DNA of 64,000 nt from Neorhizobium sp. SHOUNA12A. Its GTDB lineage: Bacteria; Pseudomonadota; Alphaproteobacteria; Rhizobiales; Rhizobiaceae. The number at the start of each line of letters is the position of its first letter. Position 1 is the first letter of the stretch. Where the stretch lies: assembly GCF_023006505.1 (NCBI RefSeq), contig NZ_JALBGV010000017.1, positions 1 through 64,000 on the forward strand, written 5' to 3'. Below are positions 18,510 through 27,115 of the stretch, piece by piece. The notes under the pieces are model-generated. The model made no database searches and was not told the DNA's origin. It saw only the letters and a list, made by a program, of their open reading frames with translations. Position numbers and translations under genes: made by a program.

Positions 18510-18637
18510 CCATCTCCGCCTTCGAGCGGGCGCAGTCCTAAGGCGTAGTCGCCTAGCCTGATGGCCGGATTGTGCAGTGTTCCCAACCCTGTAAGCTGCC
18601 TCGGTAGCCTGGTTTCCAGGTCCTGGGGGGTGCTGCG

Positions 18638-19723
18638 ATGGCGGTGGGCGAAATCAGGTCGATGACGGGTATTCGCGGGGCGGCGGCCGTGTTCGTGATG
18701 GTCTACCATTTCGAGCTCGACAGGGTTCCGTCGGACGGGGCGTTCTCGACCTTCCTCAACCACGGCTACCTGTCGGTTGACCTGTTTTTCATTCTCAGCG
18801 GCTTCGTCATGGCGCATGTCTACGGGCCGTCGTTCCTGTCGGGCGCGTTCCGGTTCGGCGACTTCCTGTGGCACCGCATCGCCAGGGTCTACCCGCTCTA
18901 TCTCGCCGTGACGCTGGCGTTCATCGCGCTCGCCTTCCTCAAATCCTCCGAGCTCGATATCGGGCCGGACGTGTTCATCTCGAATGTCCTGATGCTGCAG
19001 TCGCTCGGCAACTGGCCGAGCATCGATCCGCCGGCGTGGTCGGTGAGCGCCGAAATGCTGGTCTACCTGCTGTTCCCGGTGATCGGCCTGTTGTGTCTGA
19101 AGTCGAGCCGCATGGCAGCGCTGCTGCTCGGCATCAGCGCGATCCTCGCGATCCTGATCCTGACGCTTGCCGCCTCCCTCCATTATATCGGGTCGACGAT
19201 TTCCAAGGGCCTGCTCGATCTCATCGCCGCACCCTTCACCCTGATCCGCTGCCTTGCAGGCTTCACGCTCGGCCAACTGGTCTGGCGGCTGCACAACGAT
19301 CCGGCCGTCGCCGCCTTCGCGGCGCGCACGCCGGTGCAGATCGGTGTCGGGCTTCTGGCCCTGGTCGCGCTCACTCAGCCGGATTGGGATTTTGCGATCT
19401 ATCTGCTGATCATCTCGCTGCTCTTCTGCCTCAGCACCGATCGCGGGCTGTTCGCGGATTTCTTCGCCTCCCCGCCGATGCATTTCCTCGGCGACATCTC
19501 CTTTGCCGTCTATCTCACCCACTACCGGGCGCTCGGCGTCTGGGCCATGGTGGAGGGGAAGCTCGGCAATGCGGGCTTCGTGCTCCGTAACGTAGTTGCG
19601 ACGGTGGTGACGAGCATGGTGGTGATCGGCGTGTCATGGCTGTTGCATGTGGCGATCGAGCGGCCCTGCCGGCAATGGATGCGCAAGGGCAGCCCGGCCA
19701 TGGTGCGTAAACGCGCGGCCTGA
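18638..19723 (+). CDS. Acyltransferase family 3 (OafA/YrhL-like) membrane protein
   Basis: A 361-residue integral membrane acyltransferase with about ten hydrophobic helices. The N-terminal R-S-M-T-G-I-R-G-A-A-A-V-F-V-M and Y-H-F (catalytic His) motifs, and F-F-I-L-S-G-F-V-M, are characteristic of this family, which O-acylates cell-envelope or exported polysaccharides. There is no adjacent polysaccharide cluster to name the target. It converges with the NicO-type gene. Confidence 0.9.
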   Translation: MAVGEIRSMTGIRGAAAVFVMVYHFELDRVPSDGAFSTFLNHGYLSVDLFFILSGFVMAHVYGPSFLSGAFRFGDFLWHRIARVYPLYLAVTLAFIALAFLKSSELDIGPDVFISNVLMLQSLGNWPSIDPPAWSVSAEMLVYLLFPVIGLLCLKSSRMAALLLGISAILAILILTLAASLHYIGSTISKGLLDLIAAPFTLIRCLAGFTLGQLVWRLHNDPAVAAFAARTPVQIGVGLLALVALTQPDWDFAIYLLIISLLFCLSTDRGLFADFFASPPMHFLGDISFAVYLTHYRALGVWAMVEGKLGNAGFVLRNVVATVVTSMVVIGVSWLLHVAIERPCRQWMRKGSPAMVRKRAA

Positions 19724-19737
19724 AAGGGGCAGCGGCG

Positions 19738-20793
19738 TTACACCTGCAGCGCAGCGCCGAGCAGCGACAACCCGACCAGCAGCACGAACAGTGCGCCGCC
19801 GATCTCGATCGCATGGGAGATCCGCCGTCCCGAGCGCGAGCCGGGACCGGCGAAGCGGACCGCGAGATCCTTGGCGGTGACGGCAAGCGTCGCGAGAATG
19901 GTGACGGTGATCGCCGTGCCGATCGACATGGCGAGAACCGACAGCACACCGCCGAGATAGAGGCTGTTCAACAGCGCAAAGCTCATCACCAGGATCGCGC
20001 CCGAGCAGGGTCTGAGGCCGACGGCAATGATCGCCGACCAGGCCTCGTGCAGGCTGAAATCCTTTGACTTCAGCAGGGCGGGATCGGGCATGTGGCTGAC
20101 GCCGCAAGTCTCACAATAATCGCCGGTTCCCTGATAGTCGTGATCGTCGATTTCGACCGCCTGGAAATTCAGCCCAGTCGGCCCGCGCCCGTTACCGGCG
20201 GGGACTGCGACGGGCATGCTGATGACGCGCATCCGCAGCGCCCGGATCTTTTTCACCAGCAGCCAGGCGCCAAACAGCGCGACCATGGCGAAGCTGGCAA
20301 TCTCCATTGCCTGGGTCGCCGCCGTCATGGTGATGCCCGAGCCGCGCAGCAGGAGATAGGCCGCGCCAACCAGCAGCACCGCCACCAGGCCCTGCAGCAG
20401 CGCGGAGATGAAGGAGATGACGACGCCGCGCCGGAGCTCGATCTCGTTGGCGATCATGTAGGAGGAGATCACCGCTTTGCCGTGGCCAGGACCTGCGGCG
20501 TGGAAGACGCCATAGGCGAACGACAGCCCGATCAGGCCGGACAGCGCCCAGGGATCCCCGCGCATCGCCTTCAGCGAACCGGTCAGCGCCCGGTAGAAGG
20601 ACTGCTGGTAAAAATTGATCCAGGCGAAAAACGGACCGAGCGGTCCGCCGACCGAAAACGAGGGCTCGGCCGAACCGACGCCGAGCGGCGATTGCGCATG
20701 CGCCGACCCCACCGTCAGGATGCCGACCGCCGCAACAGCGAGAAGGGCAGGAATGACGACGGAAGGGGAAAGGGCGCCGCGGGTCTTCAGCAT
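19738..20793 (-). CDS. NicO/RcnA-type nickel/cobalt permease-like membrane protein
   Basis: 351 residues with an N-terminal signal/TM segment and about six further TM helices. The family mark H-A-A-G-P-G-H-G-K-A-V-I-S-S-Y and the G-L-R-P-C-S-G-A-I-L motif place it in the NicO family. The long loop between TM helices contains potential ligands D-D-H-D-Y, C-E-T-C and H. It is likely a divalent-metal exporter or importer, the metal unknown. It overlaps the DUF1007 gene by 7 bp, and that pairing recurs in proteobacteria. Confidence 0.85.
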   Translation of the reverse strand: MLKTRGALSPSVVIPALLAVAAVGILTVGSAHAQSPLGVGSAEPSFSVGGPLGPFFAWINFYQQSFYRALTGSLKAMRGDPWALSGLIGLSFAYGVFHAAGPGHGKAVISSYMIANEIELRRGVVISFISALLQGLVAVLLVGAAYLLLRGSGITMTAATQAMEIASFAMVALFGAWLLVKKIRALRMRVISMPVAVPAGNGRGPTGLNFQAVEIDDHDYQGTGDYCETCGVSHMPDPALLKSKDFSLHEAWSAIIAVGLRPCSGAILVMSFALLNSLYLGGVLSVLAMSIGTAITVTILATLAVTAKDLAVRFAGPGSRSGRRISHAIEIGGALFVLLVGLSLLGAALQV

Positions 20794-21431
20794 GTCAGTT
20801 CCAGTCGGGTGGCGAAAAGTTTCGACATGTCGGTGCCGGTCGGATCGTTGAAGAAGGCATCGGTCAGCGACGTGGTATTCTGGGAGATCACTTCGTCGGG
20901 GTCGGGGCGCACCACCTTGTGCTGGCAATGGGCAAAGCCGTCGCCCTTGACGATCAGGTCGCCGTCGGTCGGGAAGTCGATCGAGGTGTACATGGAAGGA
21001 TCGTAGATACCAAAGGCCAGCCGGCCCTTGAGCGGCACCGGTTTTTCGGGCTTCACCGCAAACAGGACCAGAAGCTGGTTGCCGTCGAGCGAAACGTGGA
21101 TCACGGCCGGCTTCTGCACCCCGACATTGGCGCCGTTGGCCGTGATCGTCGTGAAATAGTGATAGTCGGCCAGCGACTTGCGCATCACCTCGCCGAGCGC
21201 CGCGAGTTCCTTGGCGTCGAGCTTCAGGTCGGTATTCTTGTCGAAATCGAGCAGCACGCTGGATGAGAAGACCTCATCGAAGCGCCAGACATTGTGCAGC
21301 TCCGCGACATTGCCGTCGGTGCCGGCCACCACTTCGAGCCGCGCCTCGGCAAAGATATGCGGATGGGCGACGGCGGGGAGCGGAATGCAGGCAGCCGCCA
21401 ACGTGGCAATGGTCAAGACTCGATATCGCAT
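20787..21431 (-). CDS. DUF1007 periplasmic protein, partner of NicO permease
   Basis: 214 residues with a Sec signal peptide (cleavage near A-V-A, residue 22) followed at once by H-P-H-I-F, the conserved start of DUF1007 proteins and a plausible metal site. Later marks are W-x-F-D-E-V-F-S-S and D-F-P-T-D-G-D-L. It is probably a periplasmic metal-binding partner for the downstream permease, with which it overlaps by 7 bp. The frame is open to 21734, but the upstream part is a shadow of the neighbouring glycosyltransferase. Confidence 0.85.
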   Translation of the reverse strand: MRYRVLTIATLAAACIPLPAVAHPHIFAEARLEVVAGTDGNVAELHNVWRFDEVFSSSVLLDFDKNTDLKLDAKELAALGEVMRKSLADYHYFTTITANGANVGVQKPAVIHVSLDGNQLLVLFAVKPEKPVPLKGRLAFGIYDPSMYTSIDFPTDGDLIVKGDGFAHCQHKVVRPDPDEVISQNTTSLTDAFFNDPTGTDMSKLFATRLELTC

Positions 21432-21523
21432 TCGCCCTGTGGCTCCCGGTTCGTCCGCCCCTTGCAGTGCAGCGCAAATGAGACGGAATTTCGACTCGAA
21501 CCGGTCACATGTCCAGCCCAGGT

Positions 21524-22699
21524 CTAGTGCCGGGTGAGATTTTCCAGATGCTCCATGCGTTTGCGAAACTGGCTTTCGAAGTCCCACCCGCGCGCGAACC
21601 GAAGCGCGTTTTCGGCCCGCTCCAGAATGGATGCGCGGTCCTTGTCGAGGGCGGCCAGTCGATCGGCCATCGCCCTGATGTCGCCGAGCGGGGCGGCCCA
21701 ACCGGCTTTCGATTCGATCATCAGCGCCGACCACATCTCGTTGTCATAGCCGGCGATCGGAACGCCGCAGCCCATCGTCTCGATATAGGTGCAGGAAGGA
21801 TCGGACTGTCTGTGGCAGCTGAGGAAGATATCCGCACCGGTTCGCGTCAGCGGTACGAGTTCCTGCTCGAAATCGACCGGATCCTTGAGGAAGACACAGT
21901 CCTGAAGCCAATGCTTGTGGATGTCGGCGTTGATTACGGCGGAAAGGCTTCCCTCGCCGTAGATCGTCAGGGTGAAATCGACGCCCCTCTCGTCAAGCAG
22001 CCTGGCGATCGGAACGAGGTCCTGCACGCCCTTCATCGGTTCGAGCCGTCCCGAATGAATGAGCCGCAACGGCTCGCCGTTCTGGAGATGCCGTTTTCGC
22101 GCGCTCATCTCCTGCGGCGTCGCGAACATTGCCGGTTTCATGCGGTTGTCGAGGTAGAGGAGCTGGCTGCCGCACATGTCGTGATAGGCCGCGTGGGCCG
22201 GGTAACCGTTTGCCTGGATGCCGCGGGCGGCGCGGAAGGCGCGCTTGCGCTTGTATTCCTGCATCACCGTCCAGGCCATGCCGTAGATTTTCCGCGGCAG
22301 GCTGCGGGTGTCGTCGAGCGAGATGATCTGCAGCCGGGTCTGATGGGTGTATTCGATCGAATAGACCACTGCGCTCTTCGCTTGCCGGATCACCGCCGGC
22401 GGCAGCAGGTCCAGATAGGAATCTCCCGATAACAGCGCGAGGTCGAAGTCGGCGAGATGGTCTGCCGAGACCCGTTCCTCCGGCTCTAGAATCCGCACCC
22501 GGAAATCGAGGTCGCCGATATCGTAGCGACCGCCGAAAGGTATGTCGGTCGCACCGCGGCGGATGAAGCAGGTGACCGGCCCGGACCAGTGCTGCACATG
22601 CAGGGCCATGCCGGAAACGAACTTCTTGTCGAGCACCAGCTTGCCGTTTTCGGCCTCGATCACCGGCGCCGACACGAACATCGCCAGGCTTTTCTGCAT
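21524..22699 (-). CDS. Glycosyltransferase family 4-like (GT-B)
   Basis: A 391-residue GT-B glycosyltransferase. The C-terminal half has the donor-site pattern I-H-S-G-R-L-E-P-M-K-G-V-Q, F-T-L-T-I-Y-G-E-G and E-T-M-G-C-G-V-P-I (E-x7-E-like region). No signal peptide; cytoplasmic. The donor and acceptor cannot be named, and no other envelope gene of an obvious pathway is adjacent. I chose the ATG at 22699 (M-Q-K-S-L), preceded by GAGG, over the in-frame ATG at 22771. Confidence 0.88.
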   Translation of the reverse strand: MQKSLAMFVSAPVIEAENGKLVLDKKFVSGMALHVQHWSGPVTCFIRRGATDIPFGGRYDIGDLDFRVRILEPEERVSADHLADFDLALLSGDSYLDLLPPAVIRQAKSAVVYSIEYTHQTRLQIISLDDTRSLPRKIYGMAWTVMQEYKRKRAFRAARGIQANGYPAHAAYHDMCGSQLLYLDNRMKPAMFATPQEMSARKRHLQNGEPLRLIHSGRLEPMKGVQDLVPIARLLDERGVDFTLTIYGEGSLSAVINADIHKHWLQDCVFLKDPVDFEQELVPLTRTGADIFLSCHRQSDPSCTYIETMGCGVPIAGYDNEMWSALMIESKAGWAAPLGDIRAMADRLAALDKDRASILERAENALRFARGWDFESQFRKRMEHLENLTRH

Positions 22700-22856
22700 G
22701 GACCTCGATCCTCCGCGATGCCGGGACTTTCGCACGCTGAGCCGCACTATGCGGATCGAAGCCAAGCTCAAGCAAGCCGGCCAATAGGTCGACCAGCCGA
22801 GGAGGCGTTACCTCATTCGCCGTAGGGACCGGCGAGGCGCCGGGCAGCCGGATCGG

Positions 22857-23750
22857 TCAATGTTGGCGGCGGAACCAGGTGGAGAGGAAGTCGACGAAGC
22901 TCCTGACCTTGGCCGGCAGGTAGCGGCGATGCGGATAGACCGCATAGATGCCGCGGTCCTTGGCAATATAATCGTCGAACAGCGTCACCAGTTCGCCCGA
23001 CTGGATCGAGGCATTGGCGATGAAATCGGGGATAATCGCGACGCCGAGGCCCGCGCGGGCAGCGCGCAGCGTCGCCTGCGGGCTGTTGATCTCGACCGGG
23101 CCGCTGACGGCGACAGAAATGGTCGAGCCGTCCTTGTCGGTGAAACGCACATTGTTGTGCCAACGGGAATTGGTGTCGATGATGAACGGGACGCGGTTGA
23201 GGTCCTGCGGGTGTTCGAGCGGGCCGTATTTGGCGACGAAATCGGCGGTCGCAACGGTGTAGACGCGGAAGTCGGAGAGTTTTCTGGCGATCAGCCCGGA
23301 ATCTTCCAGTTTGGTGATTCGGATCGCGAGGTCGAAATTTTCCTCGATCAGATCGACGAAACGGTCCTCGGCGACGATTTCCAGCGACACTTCCGTGTGG
23401 CTCTTGGCGAAATCGATCAACGACTGGCCAACCTCCGCATCGACGAAGGTCCGCGGCACGGAAACGCGCAGGCGTCCCTTGAGATCGGCGTTGTTCTCGC
23501 GCACGAGGTCGGCGAGATTGTCGATTTCCTTGAGGATATCGGCGGCGGTCCGGTAATAGGTGTGCCCGGCCTCGGTCATCGAGAACTGGCGGGTGGTGCG
23601 ATTGAGCAGCAGGGCACCCAGATCGTCTTCCAGTTCGCGCACATATTTCGACAGCAGCGCCTTCGACCGCCCGGTCCGCCGGGCGGCGGCTGAAAAGCCT
23701 TCTGCTTCAACCACATCGATGAAGGCCCGCATGCGGGTGAGAGTGTCCAA
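22857..23750 (-). CDS. LysR-family transcriptional regulator
   Basis: 297 residues: an N-terminal winged HTH (G-F-S-A-A-A-R-R-T-G-R-S-K-A-L-L-S-K, about 18-35) and a LysR substrate-binding domain. It resembles the CrgA/DUF24-like branch often controlling a nearby oxidoreductase, but no obvious target is adjacent. The first codon is TTG (23750), supported by AGGGGCGA upstream; an internal ATG at 23732 would cut the HTH's first helix. A GCAC-N6-GTGC palindrome lies 42 bp upstream and may be its autoregulatory site. Confidence 0.9.
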   Translation of the reverse strand: MDTLTRMRAFIDVVEAEGFSAAARRTGRSKALLSKYVRELEDDLGALLLNRTTRQFSMTEAGHTYYRTAADILKEIDNLADLVRENNADLKGRLRVSVPRTFVDAEVGQSLIDFAKSHTEVSLEIVAEDRFVDLIEENFDLAIRITKLEDSGLIARKLSDFRVYTVATADFVAKYGPLEHPQDLNRVPFIIDTNSRWHNNVRFTDKDGSTISVAVSGPVEINSPQATLRAARAGLGVAIIPDFIANASIQSGELVTLFDDYIAKDRGIYAVYPHRRYLPAKVRSFVDFLSTWFRRQH

Positions 23751-23791
23751 ATGTCGCCCCTTTTAGTCTGGTCGATCCTAGTTGGGATTTA

Positions 23792-23805
23792 GCACGGAAT
23801 TGTGC
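23792..23805. promoter_or_regulatory. GCAC-N6-GTGC palindrome upstream of LysR gene
   Basis: GCAC-GGAATT-GTGC, whose core GGAATT is not itself symmetric. It lies between the LysR gene and the odc leader, where a LysR regulator would be expected to bind. Assignment is positional. Confidence 0.35.
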
Positions 23806-23837
23806 AATGCGAAATTTTGGTGAGGGGCAAAAAAACT

Positions 23838-23866
23838 CTTGATTATGACCGCGAATATTCTTATCT
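23838..23866 (+). promoter_or_regulatory. Candidate sigma-70-type promoter for the odc leader
   Basis: CTTGAT at 23838-23843, a 17-bp spacer and TTATCT at 23861-23866. The -35 is close to the rhizobial CTTGAC form; the -10 is weaker. If used, the transcript would carry a leader of about 400 nt before the decarboxylase. Confidence 0.4.
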
Positions 23867-23874
23867 CCCGGTCA

Positions 23875-24262
23875 GCCCAAAGTCGCACGTGCCCGTGGGT
23901 GTCCGCCGACCCTCTATTTGGTGAGGTCATCGGTAAGGTACCTGGAACTAACCCCTCCAGTCGCTATTCCGGCCATCCGGGAAATGCGAGGACATCTGAA
24001 GCAACGACGGTGCGGGCCTTTTTGTTCTCTCCCTGCTTTCCATCAGCGGGGGTTACTGAAGAGGCACACCATCATTGCCGGAAGTGCGGTAGGGACCTCC
24101 CTCCAATCCATGGCAGACAAAGCCGGATCATTGTTCGTGGCAGAGCGTTGATCCACTTATCGCGCGTTTGAGCGTGTTCACGGTACCGGTGTCTCCACCA
24201 ACCGGGCTGAACGCATTCTCATCCGTCCTTTGTCCTCCGGTTCGCAGCCGGAGCTTTGAGAT
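23875..24262 (+). ncRNA. Long 5' leader of ornithine/lysine decarboxylase, speF-type candidate
   Basis: About 390 nt without a supported gene precede an ornithine decarboxylase. In alphaproteobacteria a conserved structured leader (the speF motif described upstream of such genes) occupies this position. I can see a CTCCGG-N6-CCGGAG-type hairpin at 24234-24252 just before the start region and a 13-codon upstream ORF (24110-24151), but I cannot verify the speF consensus by eye. The call rests mainly on position and the unusually long conserved-looking gap. Confidence 0.4.
24110..24151 (+). CDS. Possible 13-codon upstream ORF in the odc leader
   Basis: ATG to TGA encodes M-A-D-K-A-G-S-L-F-V-A-E-R. 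It sits 126 bp before the decarboxylase start. No good ribosome-binding site is visible (AGGGA lies about 14 nt upstream), so translation is doubtful. Leader peptides regulate ornithine decarboxylase in enterobacteria, which makes it worth noting. Confidence 0.2.
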   Translation: MADKAGSLFVAER

Positions 24263-24277
24263 TTGAAGGGACTGACC

Positions 24278-25411
24278 ATGACCACTGCTCGCATCCTTGA
24301 CTTCATCAAGACCCAGCGTCCCGAAGGACCGTTTCTTGTTGTCGATCTCGACGTCGTGCGCGACAATTTCAACGCCTTCCGTCATGCTCTGCCGGACAGC
24401 GCGATCTATTATGCGGTCAAGGCCAACCCGGAACCGGCAATCCTGAAGCTGCTTGCTTCGATGGGTTCCAATTTCGATTGCGCGTCGGTCGCCGAAATCC
24501 AGATGGCACTCGACGCCGGTGCTTCCGCCGACCGCATTTCCTTTGGCAACACGATCAAGAAGGAACGCGACATCGCCCGCGCCTTCGCGCTCGGCGTTGG
24601 CCTCTATGCCGTCGACAGCCATGAGGAAGTCGAGAAGATTTCCCGCGCCGCCCCCGGTGCGAAGGTATTCTGCCGCGTGCTGACCGATGGCGAAGGCGCC
24701 GAATGGCCGCTTTCCCGCAAGTTCGGTTGCGTGCCGCAGATGGCCGTCGACGTGCTCGTCTACGCGCACCAGATGGGTCTCGAATCCTACGGCGTGTCCT
24801 TCCATGTCGGCTCGCAGATGACCAAGGTCGATGCCTGGGATGCGGCTCTTGCCGATGCCAAGCGCGTCTTCGGTTCGCTCGCAAAGCAGGGCATCGTTCT
24901 GCAGATGGTCAACATGGGCGGTGGTTTTCCGACCAAGTACCTGCGCGACGTGCCGAAGGCCGAAGAATACGGCAAGGCGATCTTCGCTTCGCTGCGCAAG
25001 TATTTCGGCAACAACCTGCCGAAGACGATCATCGAGCCGGGTCGCGGCATGGTCGGCAATGCGGGCGTCATCAAGGCTGAAGTCGTCCTCGTGTCGAAGA
25101 AGTCGGACAACGACAATCACCGATGGGTCTTCCTCGACATCGGCAAGTTCGGCGGTCTCGCCGAAACCATGGACGAGGCCATCCGCTACCCGATCCGCAC
25201 CGAGCGGGACGGCGACGAGATGGAACCCTGCGTTCTCGCCGGCCCGACCTGCGACAGCGCCGACGTGATGTACGAGAAGAACATGTATCCGCTGCCGGTG
25301 ACGCTCACCATCGGCGACGAGGTTCTGATCGAAGGCACCGGCGCCTATACGACGACCTACTCGGCCGTCGCCTTCAACGGCTTCGACCCCCTGAAGGCGT
25401 ACGTCATCTAA
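24278..25411 (+). CDS. Ornithine/lysine decarboxylase, fold-type III PLP enzyme
   Basis: A 377-residue alanine-racemase-fold decarboxylase. The PLP Lys is K48 in Y-Y-A-V-K-A-N-P, the F-H-V-G-S-Q motif (H176), G-G-G-F-P (213-217) and E-P-G-R-G (253-257) bind the cofactor phosphate, and C325 in G-P-T-C-D-S is the catalytic Cys supplied by the partner subunit. It is similar to rhizobial enzymes acting on ornithine and lysine, giving putrescine or cadaverine. An upstream in-frame ATG (24263) exists, but M-T-T-A-R is the usual start. It is followed by a GNAT gene. Confidence 0.93.
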   Translation: MTTARILDFIKTQRPEGPFLVVDLDVVRDNFNAFRHALPDSAIYYAVKANPEPAILKLLASMGSNFDCASVAEIQMALDAGASADRISFGNTIKKERDIARAFALGVGLYAVDSHEEVEKISRAAPGAKVFCRVLTDGEGAEWPLSRKFGCVPQMAVDVLVYAHQMGLESYGVSFHVGSQMTKVDAWDAALADAKRVFGSLAKQGIVLQMVNMGGGFPTKYLRDVPKAEEYGKAIFASLRKYFGNNLPKTIIEPGRGMVGNAGVIKAEVVLVSKKSDNDNHRWVFLDIGKFGGLAETMDEAIRYPIRTERDGDEMEPCVLAGPTCDSADVMYEKNMYPLPVTLTIGDEVLIEGTGAYTTTYSAVAFNGFDPLKAYVI

Positions 25412-25532
25412 GGCGGCTTTGCCTGCCTGACTGGCGTCATCCAATACCGCCGGCCCCGTAACCAGCCGGGGCGGCAAATTCACAATTCCTCTTCATCGCC
25501 GCTGATAACGGTATTGGGTACGGGAGGCCACG

Positions 25533-26102
25533 ATGGCCGCTGTTCTTGATTCTGTGCGCGCATTCTTTGCGCCCAACTCCACTTTCGCCATCGACGCCGA
25601 AACTCCGGCTGACGTGGTCGCCCGCGAAACCCTGCTCGACCGCGCCATGGGCCCGGATCGCCGCAAAAAATCGTCGGAAAAGATCCGCCGCAACCGCGTG
25701 CCGGCCGAAGGCCTCGCCATCGTCGCCCGTGACGGCGCCGGCCACGTGATCGGCACCGTGCGGCTTTGGAACATCGAAGCCGGCATCTCCTCGGAAGGCC
25801 AGGCGATCGATGCGCTGCTGCTCGGCCCGCTCGCGGTCGATTGCGCTTACGAAGGCAAGGGCATAGGTGCTGCGCTGATGCGTGCGGCGATCACCGAGGC
25901 CCACAAGCGCGGCCATGGCGCGATCCTGCTCGTCGGCGATGCGGCCTATTATGAACGGTTCGGCTTCTTCGCCGACAAGACCCGGCATCTCGTCATGCCC
26001 GGCCCCTTCGAGCGTTCGCGTTTCCTGGCGCTCGAACTCAAGGCCGGCTGGCTTGAAGGTGCCGCTGGCATGATCGTCGCCAACGGGCGCAAGCTGGCCT
26101 GA
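25533..26102 (+). CDS. GNAT family N-acetyltransferase
   Basis: A 189-residue GNAT protein. The acetyl-CoA-binding motif is A-Y-E-G-K-G-I-G-A-A-L-M (about 110-121), preceded by the beta-strand L-L-L-G-P-L-A-V and followed by Y-Y-E-R-F-G-F. It resembles COG3153-type predicted acetyltransferases. It lies 121 bp after the ornithine/lysine decarboxylase, so polyamines are possible acceptors, but that is only a neighbourhood inference. Confidence 0.88.
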   Translation: MAAVLDSVRAFFAPNSTFAIDAETPADVVARETLLDRAMGPDRRKKSSEKIRRNRVPAEGLAIVARDGAGHVIGTVRLWNIEAGISSEGQAIDALLLGPLAVDCAYEGKGIGAALMRAAITEAHKRGHGAILLVGDAAYYERFGFFADKTRHLVMPGPFERSRFLALELKAGWLEGAAGMIVANGRKLA

Positions 26103-26168
26103 CAAAGGCCGAGTTTTCGACCAAGGCATTCAGCACTCAAGGCCTCGCGCCCCGACGATCTGCCCAGA

Positions 26169-26227
26169 CCCCGTCTCCCCTTGGGAGCACTCCCGTGGGA
26201 GCGCCCCCAAGGGGAGGCGGGGTTTTT
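26169..26227 (+). terminator. Long stem terminator after GNAT gene
   Basis: Arms of 20 nt (26169-26188 and 26203-26222) pair with two mismatches, with an inner CTCCC/GGGAG extension. TTTTT follows. It is longer than a usual terminator and may derive from an intergenic palindromic repeat. Confidence 0.8.
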
Positions 26228-26279
26228 CGTGCGACAAATTCTCCCTTTCAGGCCGCCGCCGTGCATCCGCCGGCCGCGG

Positions 26280-26293
26280 TTGATCCGGATCAA
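26280..26293. promoter_or_regulatory. FNR/FixK-type anaerobox upstream of ompW
   Basis: TTGAT-CCGG-ATCAA is a perfect match to the FNR/FixK consensus TTGAT-N4-ATCAA. It ends 67 bp before the ompW start, the right distance for activation from about -41 of the transcript. Control by FnrN/FixK in low oxygen is inferred. Confidence 0.75.
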
Positions 26294-26360
26294 TCCGACT
26301 CTCGCAGCCGGCTCCTAAGCCTCTCCTCGCAAGATCGATATACAATCAAGGAGAGCTTAC

Positions 26361-27050
26361 ATGAACACGAGCGGGGCACGGCATCTGAGATGGATCGCGG
26401 GCGCGGGTGCGGCTTTTTTCGCATTCGGGGCGGCAGCGGCGGATCTGACGCCGGCATCCGTCGCCCCGGTGGCGCAGGAGGCCGCTACCGGCCAGAGCCC
26501 CTGGCAGATTCGCGTGCGCGGCTTGGGCGTCATCACTGAGAACCGCGGCTCGGTCAACGGCGTGCCGGGTTCGGACCTGTCCTTTTCCGATTCGGTCATC
26601 CCCGAACTCGATATCAGCTACTTCTTCACCGACAATATCGCCGCCGAACTGGTCCTCGGCACGACCTATGCGAATATCAAGGAGGACGGTGCCGTCGGCG
26701 TGCCGGTCGGCCGCGCCTGGCTGCTGCCGCCGACGCTGACGCTGCAATACCACTTCACCGATTTCGGCGCCTTCAAGCCCTATGTCGGTGCCGGCGTCAA
26801 TTATTCGCTCTTCTACAACCAGTCGGAAAAGCCGGGCTTCCACAATCTCGACGTCGAGAACCATGTCGGCGCTGCCCTGCAGGTCGGCTTCGACTACATG
26901 ATCGACCAGCATTGGGGCGTGAACTTCGACGTGAAGAAGATCTTCATGGAGACCGACTGGAAGGCTGATCATGACGTCCTCGGGCCGCTGAGCGGCAAGG
27001 CGAAGATCAATCCCTGGCTGATCGGCACAGGCGTTACCTACCGGTTCTAG
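26361..27050 (+). CDS. ompW: OmpW family outer membrane protein
   Basis: 229 residues with a signal peptide (cleavage near A-A-A-A-D, about residue 27) and an eight-stranded barrel pattern. OmpW marks are the W-Q-I-R-V-R-G-L-G-V-I start, the P-E-L-D-I-S-Y-F-F-T-D-N-I-A-A-E-L strand pair, P-P-T-L-T-L-Q-Y-H-F, F-K-P-Y-V-G-A-G-V-N-Y and a terminal Phe (T-Y-R-F) recognised by the BAM machinery. It forms a narrow hydrophobic channel. An FNR-type box lies upstream and a terminator follows. Confidence 0.93.
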   Translation: MNTSGARHLRWIAGAGAAFFAFGAAAADLTPASVAPVAQEAATGQSPWQIRVRGLGVITENRGSVNGVPGSDLSFSDSVIPELDISYFFTDNIAAELVLGTTYANIKEDGAVGVPVGRAWLLPPTLTLQYHFTDFGAFKPYVGAGVNYSLFYNQSEKPGFHNLDVENHVGAALQVGFDYMIDQHWGVNFDVKKIFMETDWKADHDVLGPLSGKAKINPWLIGTGVTYRF

Positions 27051-27077
27051 AAAAACCAACGAGGGCGGTAGGGACGG

Positions 27078-27115
27078 GGCCGGCGCCAGAACAGGTGGCG
27101 CCGGCCTTTGTTTTT
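27078..27115 (+). terminator. Terminator of ompW
   Basis: GGCCGGCGCCA (27078-27088) pairs with TGGCGCCGGCC (27096-27106), followed by TTTGTTTTT. It sits at the convergent end with the peptidase E gene. Confidence 0.88.
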
